Shown in pieces: positions 41,462 through 48,655 of a stretch of DNA of 64,000 nt (position 1 is the first letter of the stretch; every line of letters begins with the position of its first letter). A model generated the notes under the pieces. The model was not told the origin of the DNA, did not search any database, and worked only from the letters and a program-made list of their open reading frames with translations. The DNA is from a virus: positions 52,221 to 116,220 of IMG/VR virus record IMGVR_UViG_3300028027_000047. The stretch is one strand, 5' to 3'. Made by a program: the position numbers and the translations under genes.

Positions 41462-41611
41462 TTACTTAGCCTTATTGCTTGGTGTTTCTGCAGTAAATGT
41501 AACGCCCTTGGCTACAGCTTCCGCTAGAGCTACCTTGGCTGCTCCTGAGAAACGACCACGTACACCGACTGTAATGCCTTGCTGCTTTAGATATTCACGC
41601 TTTGTTGTCAT
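41462..41611 (-). CDS. small Lsr2-tail-like DNA-binding protein
   Basis: A 49-residue protein: YLKQQGITVGVRGRFSGAAK resembles the C-terminal DNA-binding part of actinobacterial Lsr2, where an R-G-R enters the minor groove of AT-rich DNA. It lacks Lsr2's N-terminal oligomerisation domain. A GAAAGGGG site precedes the ATG; the -10 is TATACT. It could compete with host Lsr2 on the AT-rich phage genome. Confidence 0.55.
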   Translation of the reverse strand: MTTKREYLKQQGITVGVRGRFSGAAKVALAEAVAKGVTFTAETPSNKAK

Positions 41612-41698
41612 TTGAATCCCCTTTCAAGAGATGTTTTATTTAGTATATCAGTTTTCAGGGGTATTGTAAATACCCCTCGTAAGACAAAATTTTTGCCC

Positions 41699-41839
41699 CT
41701 ACGAAAGATCTGCTTGTTCAATACGATCTTTAATTAATTTAGCAATGATGTTATGGGCCTCAATATTTTCTGTTTCGGATCCACCCCACAAAAGCTTTTG
41801 TGCTGTATTTAATTGATCATTCAGGTAGTTGTCACTCAT
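41699..41839 (-). CDS. small hypothetical protein
   Basis: A 46-residue helical protein overlapping the acidic-tail gene by 8 nt. No family recognised. Confidence 0.55.
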   Translation of the reverse strand: MSDNYLNDQLNTAQKLLWGGSETENIEAHNIIAKLIKDRIEQADLS

Positions 41840-42149
41840 CTTCATCTTCGTCTTCTTCCTCTTCCTCAAACATTGTGTCTACAATGTATTCACGATTCAT
41901 CATCCATTCAAGTACATCGTCCTGATGTTGTTCCGCCCCGTACTCTAGAGAGAAGCCCTGGCCCGCCTCCACGGCCTCGCAGAGGTGCCCCCACATCTCG
42001 TCTATGGTGCAGTTCTGCTTGTAGGTCTCATCCTCAAAGATGTTGTTAATTGTCGACCACGTCCACAGCCATACTAGTGACAGCCCTAGGTCCGTAGTGT
42101 CTAGAATCTTTAAACATTCGTTTAGTTTATCTTTGTCTTCAGGCTTCAT
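41832..42149 (-). CDS. hypothetical protein with acidic tail
   Basis: A 105-residue protein ending in about 14 consecutive Glu/Asp. Several Trp and Cys in the middle. The DNA at 41935-42015 is richer in GC than its surroundings. It overlaps neighbours at both ends. Confidence 0.6.
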   Translation of the reverse strand: MKPEDKDKLNECLKILDTTDLGLSLVWLWTWSTINNIFEDETYKQNCTIDEMWGHLCEAVEAGQGFSLEYGAEQHQDDVLEWMMNREYIVDTMFEEEEEDEDEDE

Positions 42150-42415
42150 AGTGTACGTGCTCCAATCGCAAATGATAATTGATAAGTTAATTGATACAGT
42201 TCGACTAGCATATCTAGGCGACCTTCACATTCTGTACGGACCATAGAGTCCATTGCCTCTTCTGATATCTCTTCTTGTTCTATTGCACTTGCTAGGTCCT
42301 GCTCAGCAATGAGCATTAGATTCTTTAGTTCTCCGTGCATAATGTCAAGGCCCGATACTCCAGCGTTGACCATACGTTGCAAATGGGGCGGGAGCCCAAT
42401 ATCTTCTGCATTCAT
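42146..42415 (-). CDS. hypothetical helical protein
   Basis: An 89-residue, mostly helical protein with an AACGAAAGGG site upstream, driven by the GTCAGT-N9 promoter at 42442-42462. No family recognised. Confidence 0.62.
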   Translation of the reverse strand: MNAEDIGLPPHLQRMVNAGVSGLDIMHGELKNLMLIAEQDLASAIEQEEISEEAMDSMVRTECEGRLDMLVELYQLTYQLSFAIGARTL

Positions 42416-42416
42416 T

Positions 42417-42596
42417 TTATACCCTTTCGTTAGTAGAATTCATTATATCAGTAGCCACTGACAATAAATGCCTGGTTGCTTCAATTTGTCCTGGGATATC
42501 AATTACATTGATAGATTCAGGATTCATTTCTAAATCTTGTTCAAGACTAATTAAATGAAGTTTCATATACTCCATAAACTGTGATGACTTAGTCAT
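42417..42596 (-). CDS. small hypothetical protein containing a downstream promoter
   Basis: A 59-residue protein behind an AGGAG site. Its last 15 codons contain the whole GTCAGT-N9-TATAAT promoter and AACGAAAGGG ribosome-binding site of the next gene, and its stop lies 1 nt before that ATG. Confidence 0.58.
   Translation of the reverse strand: MTKSSQFMEYMKLHLISLEQDLEMNPESINVIDIPGQIEATRHLLSVATDIMNSTNERV
42442..42462 (-). promoter_or_regulatory. GTCAGT-N9 promoter
   Basis: Read on the minus strand: GTCAGT, 9 nt, TATAAT. Drives the gene at 42146. Confidence 0.75.
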
Positions 42597-42705
42597 AGTA
42601 ATATTCTCCTGTCTCTCTATTGAAGTATCTTACCATAGAGCACTGACAAGTAAAAATTCCAGGGACATCTGAACACTCCCAGTAATGCTGACATTTAGCC
42701 CCCAT
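42589..42705 (-). CDS. small cysteine-containing protein
   Basis: A 38-residue protein with four Cys (two in C-x-C). It starts in a TAATG overlap with the gene before it and overlaps the next by 8 nt; it also spans the promoter at 42627. Confidence 0.5.
   Translation of the reverse strand: MGAKCQHYWECSDVPGIFTCQCSMVRYFNRETGEYYYD
42627..42647 (-). promoter_or_regulatory. GTCAGT-N9 promoter
   Basis: GTCAGT, 9 nt, TAAGAT on the minus strand; weaker -10. Drives the gene at 42417. Confidence 0.6.
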
Positions 42706-42881
42706 TAGTCAAAGTACCCTTCTGCCCATAGGCCTTGCAGGAAATCATTTGCTTTCAACAAACCTTCAACTAAAGGGTCTTTGTCTACTTGCTCAACATC
42801 TGATTTCATAATATAAAAAAGCTTTGCATCGTGTATAGCATTAGACATCTGATCGATATCTTCTTTTGTGTAGCCTAACAT
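42705..42881 (-). CDS. hypothetical protein
   Basis: A 58-residue acidic, helical protein. I start at ATG 42881 behind a perfect AGGAGG; an in-frame ATG 12 codons earlier lacks a site. No family recognised. Confidence 0.6.
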   Translation of the reverse strand: MLGYTKEDIDQMSNAIHDAKLFYIMKSDVEQVDKDPLVEGLLKANDFLQGLWAEGYFD

Positions 42882-43051
42882 TATGCCTCCTCTAATTCCC
42901 AAGACGTATCGGGCCAACCTAAATCATATTTGATAATGCTTTCAACTTGGCCAAGGTCGTCAAGATGTCCATTGATTTTCTCAATTGCTTCTTCTTCGCT
43001 ATTAGCGCCAACGGCGCCGTGTAATTTAATTACGAAGTTATAGTATGTCAT
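42881..43051 (-). CDS. hypothetical protein
   Basis: A 56-residue protein with alternating strand and helix. Its stop shares a base with the next start. No family recognised. Confidence 0.58.
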   Translation of the reverse strand: MTYYNFVIKLHGAVGANSEEEAIEKINGHLDDLGQVESIIKYDLGWPDTSWELEEA

Positions 43052-43284
43052 TCTGCGTTCTCATCCCATTGTAGGTAGTAATTATCTGTTGGACTTAAAT
43101 CGTGAAACTGATTGAACCTGCCTTTTAGATAATTGCTGTTAGACATATCGGCAACACACCAATCGGCATATAGTTGCCCTTCATCTAAATTAGAGTTCAT
43201 CCAATCTTCAACGAGTTGTTCTCCAATTTCAGAGAAGATTGCGTCAATCAACATTTCATTTTCATTTTCTAAGAAACTAGACAT
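43048..43284 (-). CDS. hypothetical acidic protein
   Basis: A 78-residue acidic protein, helical first half, overlapping the DUF1281-like gene by 8 nt. No family recognised. Confidence 0.6.
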   Translation of the reverse strand: MSSFLENENEMLIDAIFSEIGEQLVEDWMNSNLDEGQLYADWCVADMSNSNYLKGRFNQFHDLSPTDNYYLQWDENAE

Positions 43285-44068
43285 TTAGTGCCTCTTCCTG
43301 TGTGTAGGTTTTCAAAGGTAATAATACCATATGGGTCTGACATTCTTTCATAGCCACTTCATCCTGCCAAGAGCCCTCATTGCATTCTGAGCAGAATTCA
43401 CCGCAGTCATTCTCGCAATAGTCAATACAATCAAAAGACTGGCAAGCATAGCAACGGTTCTCATATGCCAATAGTTCTTTTACTTCACCACGGACAATCT
43501 CATATTCCCCACCCCAACCTGTTTCTTCCTCAAACTCTAATGTGAGCAGGCAGTTCGGAACAAGATTACTTAGTTTAGTTAAGATAGTTACAGCAGGTGA
43601 CCAAGCAGTCTCATACTTATATACAAGCCAGTTGTCATCACCTTCTGATTTGTATTCAAGTAATTCTGTATTAGAATACTTTTCCTCATCAGATACGGCT
43701 ACATCCCACTTAGTTCCCCAATTAGAGTTATTCCACGAATACCAATCCTTCTGAGTCTTAGCAAACTCAACAGACTTGCGGAACCAATCAGGGTCATTCT
43801 TGATATCTATGTCACCACGATTAGGTTGGCAGGCATATTCTTCATCAGTAATACCTTCATCCTTATATGAGTGGATATTAAAGAAAGCGAATACAGGATT
43901 ATTATATTCAACTAATTTAATTTTGGTGGGGAAACCCATAGATGAAATATCACCCATACCATATGTCTCTTGTGCTAATGTAAATGGAGCATTCAATCTA
44001 TCTTTAATCATATCTACCTCAGACTTAGGTCCTTGGATAGTTAATGTGTTGTAACACCAATTTGGCAT
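43277..44068 (-). CDS. DUF1281/YubB-like protein
   Basis: A 263-residue protein opening MPNWCYNTLTIQGP, the signature start of the DUF1281 (YubB, Api92-like ferredoxin-fold) family on plasmids and phages. The middle is Trp-rich; the C-terminus has a cysteine cluster (about six Cys near residues 220-245) that could bind zinc. I use ATG 44068 behind AACGAAAGG. Function of the family is unknown. Confidence 0.75.
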   Translation of the reverse strand: MPNWCYNTLTIQGPKSEVDMIKDRLNAPFTLAQETYGMGDISSMGFPTKIKLVEYNNPVFAFFNIHSYKDEGITDEEYACQPNRGDIDIKNDPDWFRKSVEFAKTQKDWYSWNNSNWGTKWDVAVSDEEKYSNTELLEYKSEGDDNWLVYKYETAWSPAVTILTKLSNLVPNCLLTLEFEEETGWGGEYEIVRGEVKELLAYENRCYACQSFDCIDYCENDCGEFCSECNEGSWQDEVAMKECQTHMVLLPLKTYTQEEALNV

Positions 44069-44096
44069 TTTATATCCTTTCGTTGATATGTTCCAA

Positions 44097-44117
44097 TTAT
44101 ACAATGGACCACTGACA
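44097..44117 (-). promoter_or_regulatory. GTCAGT-N9 promoter
   Basis: GTCAGT, 9 nt, TATAAT on the minus strand. Drives the DUF1281-like gene. Confidence 0.78.
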
Positions 44118-44162
44118 TTTGGAATAGATTTTGCCTGTGATACAGGCCACATTATTCAGCTT

Positions 44163-44178
44163 TGTGGTCAAGATCACA
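44163..44178. promoter_or_regulatory. CRP/GlxR-like palindrome
   Basis: TGTGG-N6-TCACA, one mismatch from TGTGA-N6-TCACA; 66 bp from the -10 box of the promoter at 44097. Confidence 0.5.
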
Positions 44179-44248
44179 AATTTTCAGGAGTTTTGCTATT
44201 GACCTCGTAAAAGAGATATGTTACCCTCGCCCTTGCGGGCAAAAAATT

Positions 44249-44282
44249 CCCCCTAGGCTCAGAGTTGAAGCTGACTAGGGGG
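44249..44282 (-). terminator. terminator-like hairpin
   Basis: 8-bp stem CCCCCTAG/CTAGGGGG, 18-nt loop, followed by AATTTTTT on the minus strand. Confidence 0.55.
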
Positions 44283-44380
44283 TAATGAATATGGCTGCTG
44301 ATTTCCAACGAAAGAAATAAACCGCTTTACTTAGCGCCTGGCCCGTAGACTAGTTAGGCGCACCATTTCATTTCTGTATT

Positions 44381-44400
44381 AAAACCAGGACCAAGGTCCT
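44381..44400 (-). terminator. terminator-like hairpin
   Basis: 6-bp stem AGGACC/GGTCCT with a 2-nt loop and TTTT on the minus strand, 8 nt after the stop of the next gene. Confidence 0.5.
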
Positions 44401-44407
44401 AGATTAA

Positions 44408-44776
44408 TTATACCACACTTAGTTGACTACAATATTTAGCAACAAATGCCTCAAGGCTTGTACTGAATACTACAGTCTGCAGGTCTTCTTCCATTAATGT
44501 GAAAGTTTTATTCTTCCAATCAATAATAGGGACCTTGTGCTCATTGTCGGCCAATTCATTAACGCTAATTCCCCAGCCTGTTTCGCTAGCCCATTCGTCA
44601 CCAATCATTTGACTAATAGTAATACGTGTTGCATATGCCTCGTCATTCCAACGTGGATGTGCAATCTGCACGGCGTCCGCTAAGTTCTCTAGCATTCGGT
44701 GCCCCGCCCAGTGACCGTATAGAAATACAATATTTTCCTTGGAATCTCTGAATCCAAAGTTTGCTCTGTCGCCCAT
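44408..44776 (-). CDS. hypothetical protein
   Basis: A 122-residue protein opening MGDRANFGFRDSKENIVFLYGHWAG. I know the opening from other phage proteins but no function. It ends near a terminator hairpin. Confidence 0.65.
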   Translation of the reverse strand: MGDRANFGFRDSKENIVFLYGHWAGHRMLENLADAVQIAHPRWNDEAYATRITISQMIGDEWASETGWGISVNELADNEHKVPIIDWKNKTFTLMEEDLQTVVFSTSLEAFVAKYCSQLSVV

Positions 44777-44777
44777 T

Positions 44778-44963
44778 TTATTCCGCCTTTGTTAGTTGGT
44801 CTTGCTCGTAGTTTAGTAATTGTACCATTTCTTCGGCCCAGTCCACAAGAGATTCGCCCTGTGAATTTTTATGATGTCCACAAAAATAAAGAGACATTGC
44901 ATCTTTCTTTGCTTCCCACATAGCTTGGGCTGCACATTGATCACACTTAAGCCATTCAGCCAT
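44778..44963 (-). CDS. DUF7455-like zinc protein
   Basis: A 61-residue protein with CDQCAAQAMWEA and LYFCGHHKN, the pattern of an actinobacterial zinc-binding family (DUF7455-like). A GTG one codon earlier is possible. It is overlapped by the next gene's stop. Confidence 0.68.
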   Translation of the reverse strand: MAEWLKCDQCAAQAMWEAKKDAMSLYFCGHHKNSQGESLVDWAEEMVQLLNYEQDQLTKAE

Positions 44964-45109
44964 CACAGTGTTCCACCTTCAATCATTTCTGAAAGACGGT
45001 CAAGGATCCAAGTATCGATGTCAGCGATATCAATCTCTGATAACTTTTCCATCATCTCTTCACGAGCAAACTTATACCCGTCTTGAAATCCATCTTTATA
45101 GTCTGACAT
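44963..45109 (-). CDS. small acidic protein
   Basis: A 48-residue acidic helical protein with an AGGAGA site. Its TGA overlaps the next ATG. No family recognised. Confidence 0.58.
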   Translation of the reverse strand: MSDYKDGFQDGYKFAREEMMEKLSEIDIADIDTWILDRLSEMIEGGTL

Positions 45110-45117
45110 TTTATCTC

Positions 45118-45321
45118 CTAGTATCCCGTCGCTTCTTTGTCTGACCAGTATGATTCTTTTAAATTATACTTATCACGAATACGACTAACTTTCTCAATAC
45201 TACCAGTTCCAACATTGAATGTCAACGGTGGCATAAATTCAGGGTCAAGCCCAGTAATTTGTGCATCCCAATAAGCCATCTCAAGAGATAGCCTATCGGG
45301 AGCGGTCAACTCAAAGTACAT
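45118..45321 (-). CDS. hypothetical protein
   Basis: A 67-residue protein with mixed strands and helices, starting on the last base of the previous stop. No family recognised. Confidence 0.6.
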   Translation of the reverse strand: MYFELTAPDRLSLEMAYWDAQITGLDPEFMPPLTFNVGTGSIEKVSRIRDKYNLKESYWSDKEATGY

Positions 45322-45977
45322 TAGTTCTCACGCACATTACATACTTCTTGGTCATTGATTTCAATGTTACCGTTATGTGAATCAGCAAAGATTGCATCTG
45401 TAATTTCTGACTCAAGGTCTAAGTCATAATCGTTTTCAAGAATGTTATATGAATATGTTCCGCTAACTTCAATAGATGCAGACCATTCAACTTCTTTAAT
45501 AAGTTCAATACCAAGCGCCTCAGCGATTTCACGCAATGTGTCTTGGTCTTGTGAGTCTGCATATGCTTCGCAGATAATTTCTTTAGCAGAATCAATCTTG
45601 CTATTTAGAACGCCGACAGTCTTCTGAGATTGGCGTCCATTGTGTAGGTCCCACTCAAGACTTGTAATCTTGTCAGTTGCATATTCTGCATCTGAGAATC
45701 CGCGGATAACTTTGTAGGTTACCAATAGATTAGAGTTATATGACTCAGGGATTTGTGTTGTTGTTGGTTCCATTTTTTCCTCTTTCGTTTGGGTTATAGG
45801 AGCAATTGTAGCATTGACCACTGACACCAAGGTGGTCTTTCGACCACACGGGCACGTGAGTTCTGTCACACCTGATGGAAATCCAAACCCGTCAGATGAT
45901 GTTAATTCAATTAGGCAGTCACATTCATCTGGGTCACAGACAAATGTATATTTACTTGATACTAGTTCGTTGGTCAT
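45321..45977 (-). CDS. zinc-motif protein with internal in-frame promoter and second start
   Basis: A 218-residue frame. Residues 1-55 carry a zinc-like cluster (C-x4-C-x-C and C-P-C). Residues 69-218 are a separate acidic domain. A full GTCAGT-N9 promoter (45805-45825) and an AACGAAAGAGG site lie in frame just before Met69 (45773), so a 150-residue product is likely made too. The first ATG (45977) is leaderless, 7 nt after TATAAT. It overlaps the next gene by 1 nt. Confidence 0.65.
   Translation of the reverse strand: MTNELVSSKYTFVCDPDECDCLIELTSSDGFGFPSGVTELTCPCGRKTTLVSVVNATIAPITQTKEEKMEPTTTQIPESYNSNLLVTYKVIRGFSDAEYATDKITSLEWDLHNGRQSQKTVGVLNSKIDSAKEIICEAYADSQDQDTLREIAEALGIELIKEVEWSASIEVSGTYSYNILENDYDLDLESEITDAIFADSHNGNIEINDQEVCNVREN
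45805..45825 (-). promoter_or_regulatory. GTCAGT-N9 promoter inside a coding frame
   Basis: GTCAGT, 9 nt, TACAAT on the minus strand, in frame within the gene above. Confidence 0.72.
45855..45870. promoter_or_regulatory. CRP/GlxR-like palindrome
   Basis: CGTGA-N6-TCACA, one mismatch; exactly 50 bp from the -10 box at 45805. Confidence 0.45.
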
Positions 45978-45984
45978 GATGAGA

Positions 45985-46005
45985 ATTATACACGAGCCCA
46001 CTGAC
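45985..46005 (-). promoter_or_regulatory. GTCAGT-N9 promoter, leaderless
   Basis: GTCAGT, 9 nt, TATAAT on the minus strand; the ATG at 45977 is 7 nt from the box. Confidence 0.78.
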
Positions 46006-46034
46006 ATTTACAATAGCTTTCAGGGCTTTTTTTA

Positions 46035-46050
46035 TGTGACACGTAACACA
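46035..46050. promoter_or_regulatory. CRP/GlxR-like palindrome
   Basis: TGTGA-N6-ACACA, one mismatch; exactly 50 bp from the -10 box at 45985. It overlaps a CGTAA element. Confidence 0.45.
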
Positions 46051-46082
46051 CTTTTAATTCCCTTAATATTGCGGGCGCTTTG

Positions 46083-46156
46083 CGATCTGTAACGGACTTG
46101 AACCGTCGACCTCTACCGTGACAGGGTAGCGCTCTAACCAACTGAGCTAACAGACC
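46083..46156 (-). tRNA. tRNA-Asp (GTC)
   Basis: A 74-nt cloverleaf on the minus strand: acceptor GGTCTGT/ACAGATC, anticodon loop CTGTCAC, T-arm GACGG/CCGTT. No encoded CCA. Confidence 0.88.
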
Positions 46157-46167
46157 AAGAAAAATTG

Positions 46168-46190
46168 TGAGCAGTTTTAAATCTTGCTCA
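46168..46190 (-). terminator. terminator-like hairpin between DUF932-like gene and tRNA-Asp
   Basis: 6-bp stem TGAGCA/TGCTCA, then CAATTTTT on the minus strand. The plus strand also has a T-rich run, so it may act both ways. Confidence 0.5.
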
Positions 46191-46211
46191 GGATTTTTAT
46201 TTATTTTTTTT

Positions 46212-47216
46212 TTAGAAAGTTGCAACCATTCGATACAACTTATTTTTTTCTGCGGTTAGAACTGGGTCAAACCCTGATGCACCCGCCATAAGTGTTTCGC
46301 CATTGCCACGACCTGAACGATAATAATCAAGGCGCTCAGTTAGTGCATTGAACGCACCCCACTTTGTTCCCTTGATTGTAGCGTTAGTAGGTGAGTTATG
46401 ATAAAGGTCATCAAGCAGAACAACTTTGTTCTCCCACTTTTTGATTGCACCCTTAGCATCTTTTTCTGGCTTAGGATAGATTGTCTGAATCAACTTAGAG
46501 AATTCAGCATCGGTGATTGCTTGTGAGTAAAGTGCTTTTGCTTGAACTTCGAATTCATCGAAATATCCAAGAGCAAGCCCAAGAGTTTCACGAGCAACTT
46601 GAATACGACCTTCAACAGATTGCGTGTGGCGAATCTTGAAAGATTGCTTAGCATTCTTCATTGCAAGGTTTAGCGTATTTTGGCATACAACACGAACAGG
46701 TGTAACGGCTGCCTGAACAGCAACAGAACCATCGTGTGATGTCCATACGATTAGATATAACTTTGTCTCATCATTGGCGCCTTGTGGGTCAAGAACCATT
46801 GTGCGAGGAATATCAACAGTGCCGAATACAACTTTACCCTTTTTTAATGAGCCAGCAGATTCCCAACGGCAGTCAGCGTTAGCATCGTGAATTGCATCAG
46901 CGAATGCAAATAGTTCCTCATTCTGCACAGGCTTGTAACGCTTGCCAACAGTAGCAAGAACATCAGTTCCGCCGTTGAATGGGTTATCACGAATGACAAG
47001 AGATGCAGTTGAAACATCATTCCAAGATTCTGGAATGTGTTCGGTGATTGGAGATAAGCGAACATTCCAATTTGCTAACTTTGCCTCTTCAAGCATTGTT
47101 GCGGTTGTAACTTCTTCATCTTGTGTGAAGATGCGATTTGCTAGATTGTGCCAAGCAGGTGCGCCACGGAGAGCGAAAGCAACTTCGCCATTTTCCATTT
47201 CTAGATTGTGAGCCAT
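46212..47216 (-). CDS. DUF932 / phage-plasmid-like protein (TIGR03299 type)
   Basis: A 334-residue protein: MAHNLEMENGEVAFALRGAP...WHNL is the usual opening of the DUF932 family found on phages and plasmids; further matches are TPVRVVCQNTL and FNALTERLDYYR near the C-terminus. Function unknown, often linked to replication. I use ATG 47216 behind AACGAAAGGT; an upstream start would run through the promoter. Confidence 0.78.
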   Translation of the reverse strand: MAHNLEMENGEVAFALRGAPAWHNLANRIFTQDEEVTTATMLEEAKLANWNVRLSPITEHIPESWNDVSTASLVIRDNPFNGGTDVLATVGKRYKPVQNEELFAFADAIHDANADCRWESAGSLKKGKVVFGTVDIPRTMVLDPQGANDETKLYLIVWTSHDGSVAVQAAVTPVRVVCQNTLNLAMKNAKQSFKIRHTQSVEGRIQVARETLGLALGYFDEFEVQAKALYSQAITDAEFSKLIQTIYPKPEKDAKGAIKKWENKVVLLDDLYHNSPTNATIKGTKWGAFNALTERLDYYRSGRGNGETLMAGASGFDPVLTAEKNKLYRMVATF

Positions 47217-47247
47217 ATATTTTTTACCTTTCGTTTGATTAGTTGTA

Positions 47248-47268
47248 AGTATAACAGGTGGCACTGAC
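47248..47268 (-). promoter_or_regulatory. GTCAGT-N9 promoter
   Basis: GTCAGT, 9 nt, TATACT on the minus strand. Drives the DUF932-like gene. Confidence 0.78.
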
Positions 47269-47307
47269 ATTGTCTAGATTAGATAGTCATTTGTCCGAAT
47301 TGTGCGG

Positions 47308-47323
47308 TGTGATCATTCTCACA
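47308..47323. promoter_or_regulatory. CRP/GlxR consensus palindrome
   Basis: Exact TGTGA-N6-TCACA; exactly 60 bp from the -10 box at 47248. Confidence 0.62.
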
Positions 47324-47331
47324 AACTTTCA

Positions 47332-47369
47332 GGGTTATCCACAAGCACTCGTAAACCTGTGGATAACCC
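47332..47369. repeat. 12-bp inverted repeat with two DnaA-box 9-mers
   Basis: GGGTTATCCACA and TGTGGATAACCC, 14-nt loop. Each arm holds an exact DnaA box (47335-47343, 47358-47366). The loop contains the CGTAA element. Confidence 0.6.
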
Positions 47370-47395
47370 CCCAAAAGCGGGGGCCGAGCTGGAGA

Positions 47396-47656
47396 TTAAA
47401 TCCCCACCTCTACCTTTTTAGCATTGCTAATTAGATTTTTATTAAACTCAACTGTGGTCTCATCAAGAAACATCGCAGTTGTTTTTTTCTTTTTTACATT
47501 ATCAAAAACATAAGCGTTAATCTTTCCGCTAAAGTTTCTGATGTTGCTGAATACTAATTCAGTTAAGTATTCTTTATCAACACCTTGATCTGAATAAATC
47601 GTGATGTCATTTGCTTTGTTTGCATCGTAGATTTCTACTCTGAAACGATTTGCCAT
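47396..47656 (-). CDS. hypothetical basic protein
   Basis: An 86-residue protein with a Lys run (VKKKKTT). Its leader contains a TCC(TTCG)GGGA hairpin. No promoter of the N9 class precedes it, so it is probably co-transcribed with the gene at 47780. No family recognised. Confidence 0.6.
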   Translation of the reverse strand: MANRFRVEIYDANKANDITIYSDQGVDKEYLTELVFSNIRNFSGKINAYVFDNVKKKKTTAMFLDETTVEFNKNLISNAKKVEVGI

Positions 47657-47779
47657 TGTATTACCTTTGTTAGTAGTTCCCCGAAGGAGAGCAGTTTGGC
47701 GACTTACTCAGGTCGTTCGCAATTTAGCGTTATGCGAGAACGATTGGGTTCAGGACTTTAGTTCTGCCCCCCAAATTAT

Positions 47780-48202
47780 TTAGAGATAACGAGCAACCGC
47801 TTGATAAGTTGATGTGGAAACTGTTTCCTCATCTGTCATCTTTAGAATACGGATTGCGTTTTCCATCTCCTCTTTCATCTCACGATAAGTGTGCTGATGA
47901 ATTACCTCAAAGTCCTTTTCAGGTTCTGTTGGGAAAGAAGTTTCCTCTGTGATGATGTCAAAATCAACATTGAGTGTCTTGTTCCAAGAGCGATAGTTTG
48001 TGCGAAGGTTCTCTGCTTTTGAGAAATTAGCAATAGCCCACTTGCCGATTTCTTTTTGCCAAGCCTTGTAAGCCTTTTGATACTTTGCTTCGTTTGCTTC
48101 TTGTGCCTGATAGTCTTTAGTTAGTTGTGCTAACTTAGTTTCTAGTGCCTTGATTACCTTTGGTGTTGCGATTTTTACTGAGATTGCTTTTCCTCTAGCC
48201 AT
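47780..48202 (-). CDS. hypothetical helical protein
   Basis: A 140-residue charged coiled-coil-like protein with an AACGAAAGAGG site. No family recognised. A structured 120-nt spacer separates it from the next gene. Confidence 0.62.
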   Translation of the reverse strand: MARGKAISVKIATPKVIKALETKLAQLTKDYQAQEANEAKYQKAYKAWQKEIGKWAIANFSKAENLRTNYRSWNKTLNVDFDIITEETSFPTEPEKDFEVIHQHTYREMKEEMENAIRILKMTDEETVSTSTYQAVARYL

Positions 48203-48240
48203 TTATTTTCCTCTTTCGTTGGTTGGTTGTTGTTAGTTGT

Positions 48241-48261
48241 AGTATAGCAGGGGGGTCTGAC
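48241..48261 (-). promoter_or_regulatory. GTCAGA-N9 promoter
   Basis: GTCAGA, 9 nt, TATACT on the minus strand. No CRP-like site upstream. Confidence 0.7.
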
Positions 48262-48372
48262 ATTTCCCCCGAAGGGGGGAGAGTTCTTACTTACGACATT
48301 GGACTAGATACTCTCCTAAACTGTCCCTGTTTCGTGGCTTAGCACCCGATTATGGTGTATGCCTCCGTCTTA

Positions 48373-48552
48373 TTAGCCAAGTAGTGTCTTGGCTGATACT
48401 GAAGTCCAGCGAGTTTCCCTGCTAGGTAGTTCCAGTAGCACACGCACCGAGCCAGATGCCTGTGGGTGTATCTCTTTGATAACACCTGTCTTTTTTGACT
48501 TTAGGCTGGTGAATAAATCGCCGACCTGATAGAGTTTTCCTTCTATTGTCAT
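48373..48552 (-). CDS. hypothetical protein, possibly SH3-like
   Basis: A 59-residue protein of short strands (MTIEGKLYQVGDLFTSLKSK) that could form a small beta barrel. Driven by the promoter at 48580. No family recognised. Confidence 0.58.
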   Translation of the reverse strand: MTIEGKLYQVGDLFTSLKSKKTGVIKEIHPQASGSVRVLLELPSRETRWTSVSAKTLLG

Positions 48553-48579
48553 TTTTGCCTCTTTTCTTTGTTAGGTAGT

Positions 48580-48600
48580 ATTGTAGCATTGGGGTCTGAC
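48580..48600 (-). promoter_or_regulatory. GTCAGA-N9 promoter
   Basis: GTCAGA, 9 nt, TACAAT with a TGC extension on the minus strand. Confidence 0.7.
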
Positions 48601-48639
48601 ATTAGTCTAGCCCTATCTCATTATGTGAGAATGTTATTG

Positions 48640-48655
48640 TGTGACCTTAGTCACT
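48640..48655. promoter_or_regulatory. CRP/GlxR-like palindrome
   Basis: TGTGA-N6-TCACT, one mismatch; exactly 60 bp from the -10 box at 48580. Confidence 0.5.

Larger units (their letters stand above)
44118..44407. other. gene-free spacer with regulatory elements and hairpins
   Basis: About 290 bp without a supported gene. It holds the CRP-like site, a CAGG-N-CGTAA element (44185-44210), a GCCCTTGCGGGC hairpin, an 8-bp inverted repeat CCCCCTAG/CTAGGGGG (44249-44282) followed on the minus strand by T6, and a terminator-like AGGACC/GGTCCT hairpin (44387-44400) with T4 on the minus strand, just after the next gene. A small RNA between the two hairpins is possible. Confidence 0.45.

Noticed and set aside
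41813-42049. Plus-strand frame over the acidic-tail gene
   Set aside because: It is the complement of a real minus-strand gene; the reverse reading is low-complexity Pro/Arg/His without a ribosome-binding site.
46034-46225. Minus-strand frame through tRNA-Asp
   Set aside because: It lies over the tRNA and the terminator hairpin and has no ribosome-binding site.
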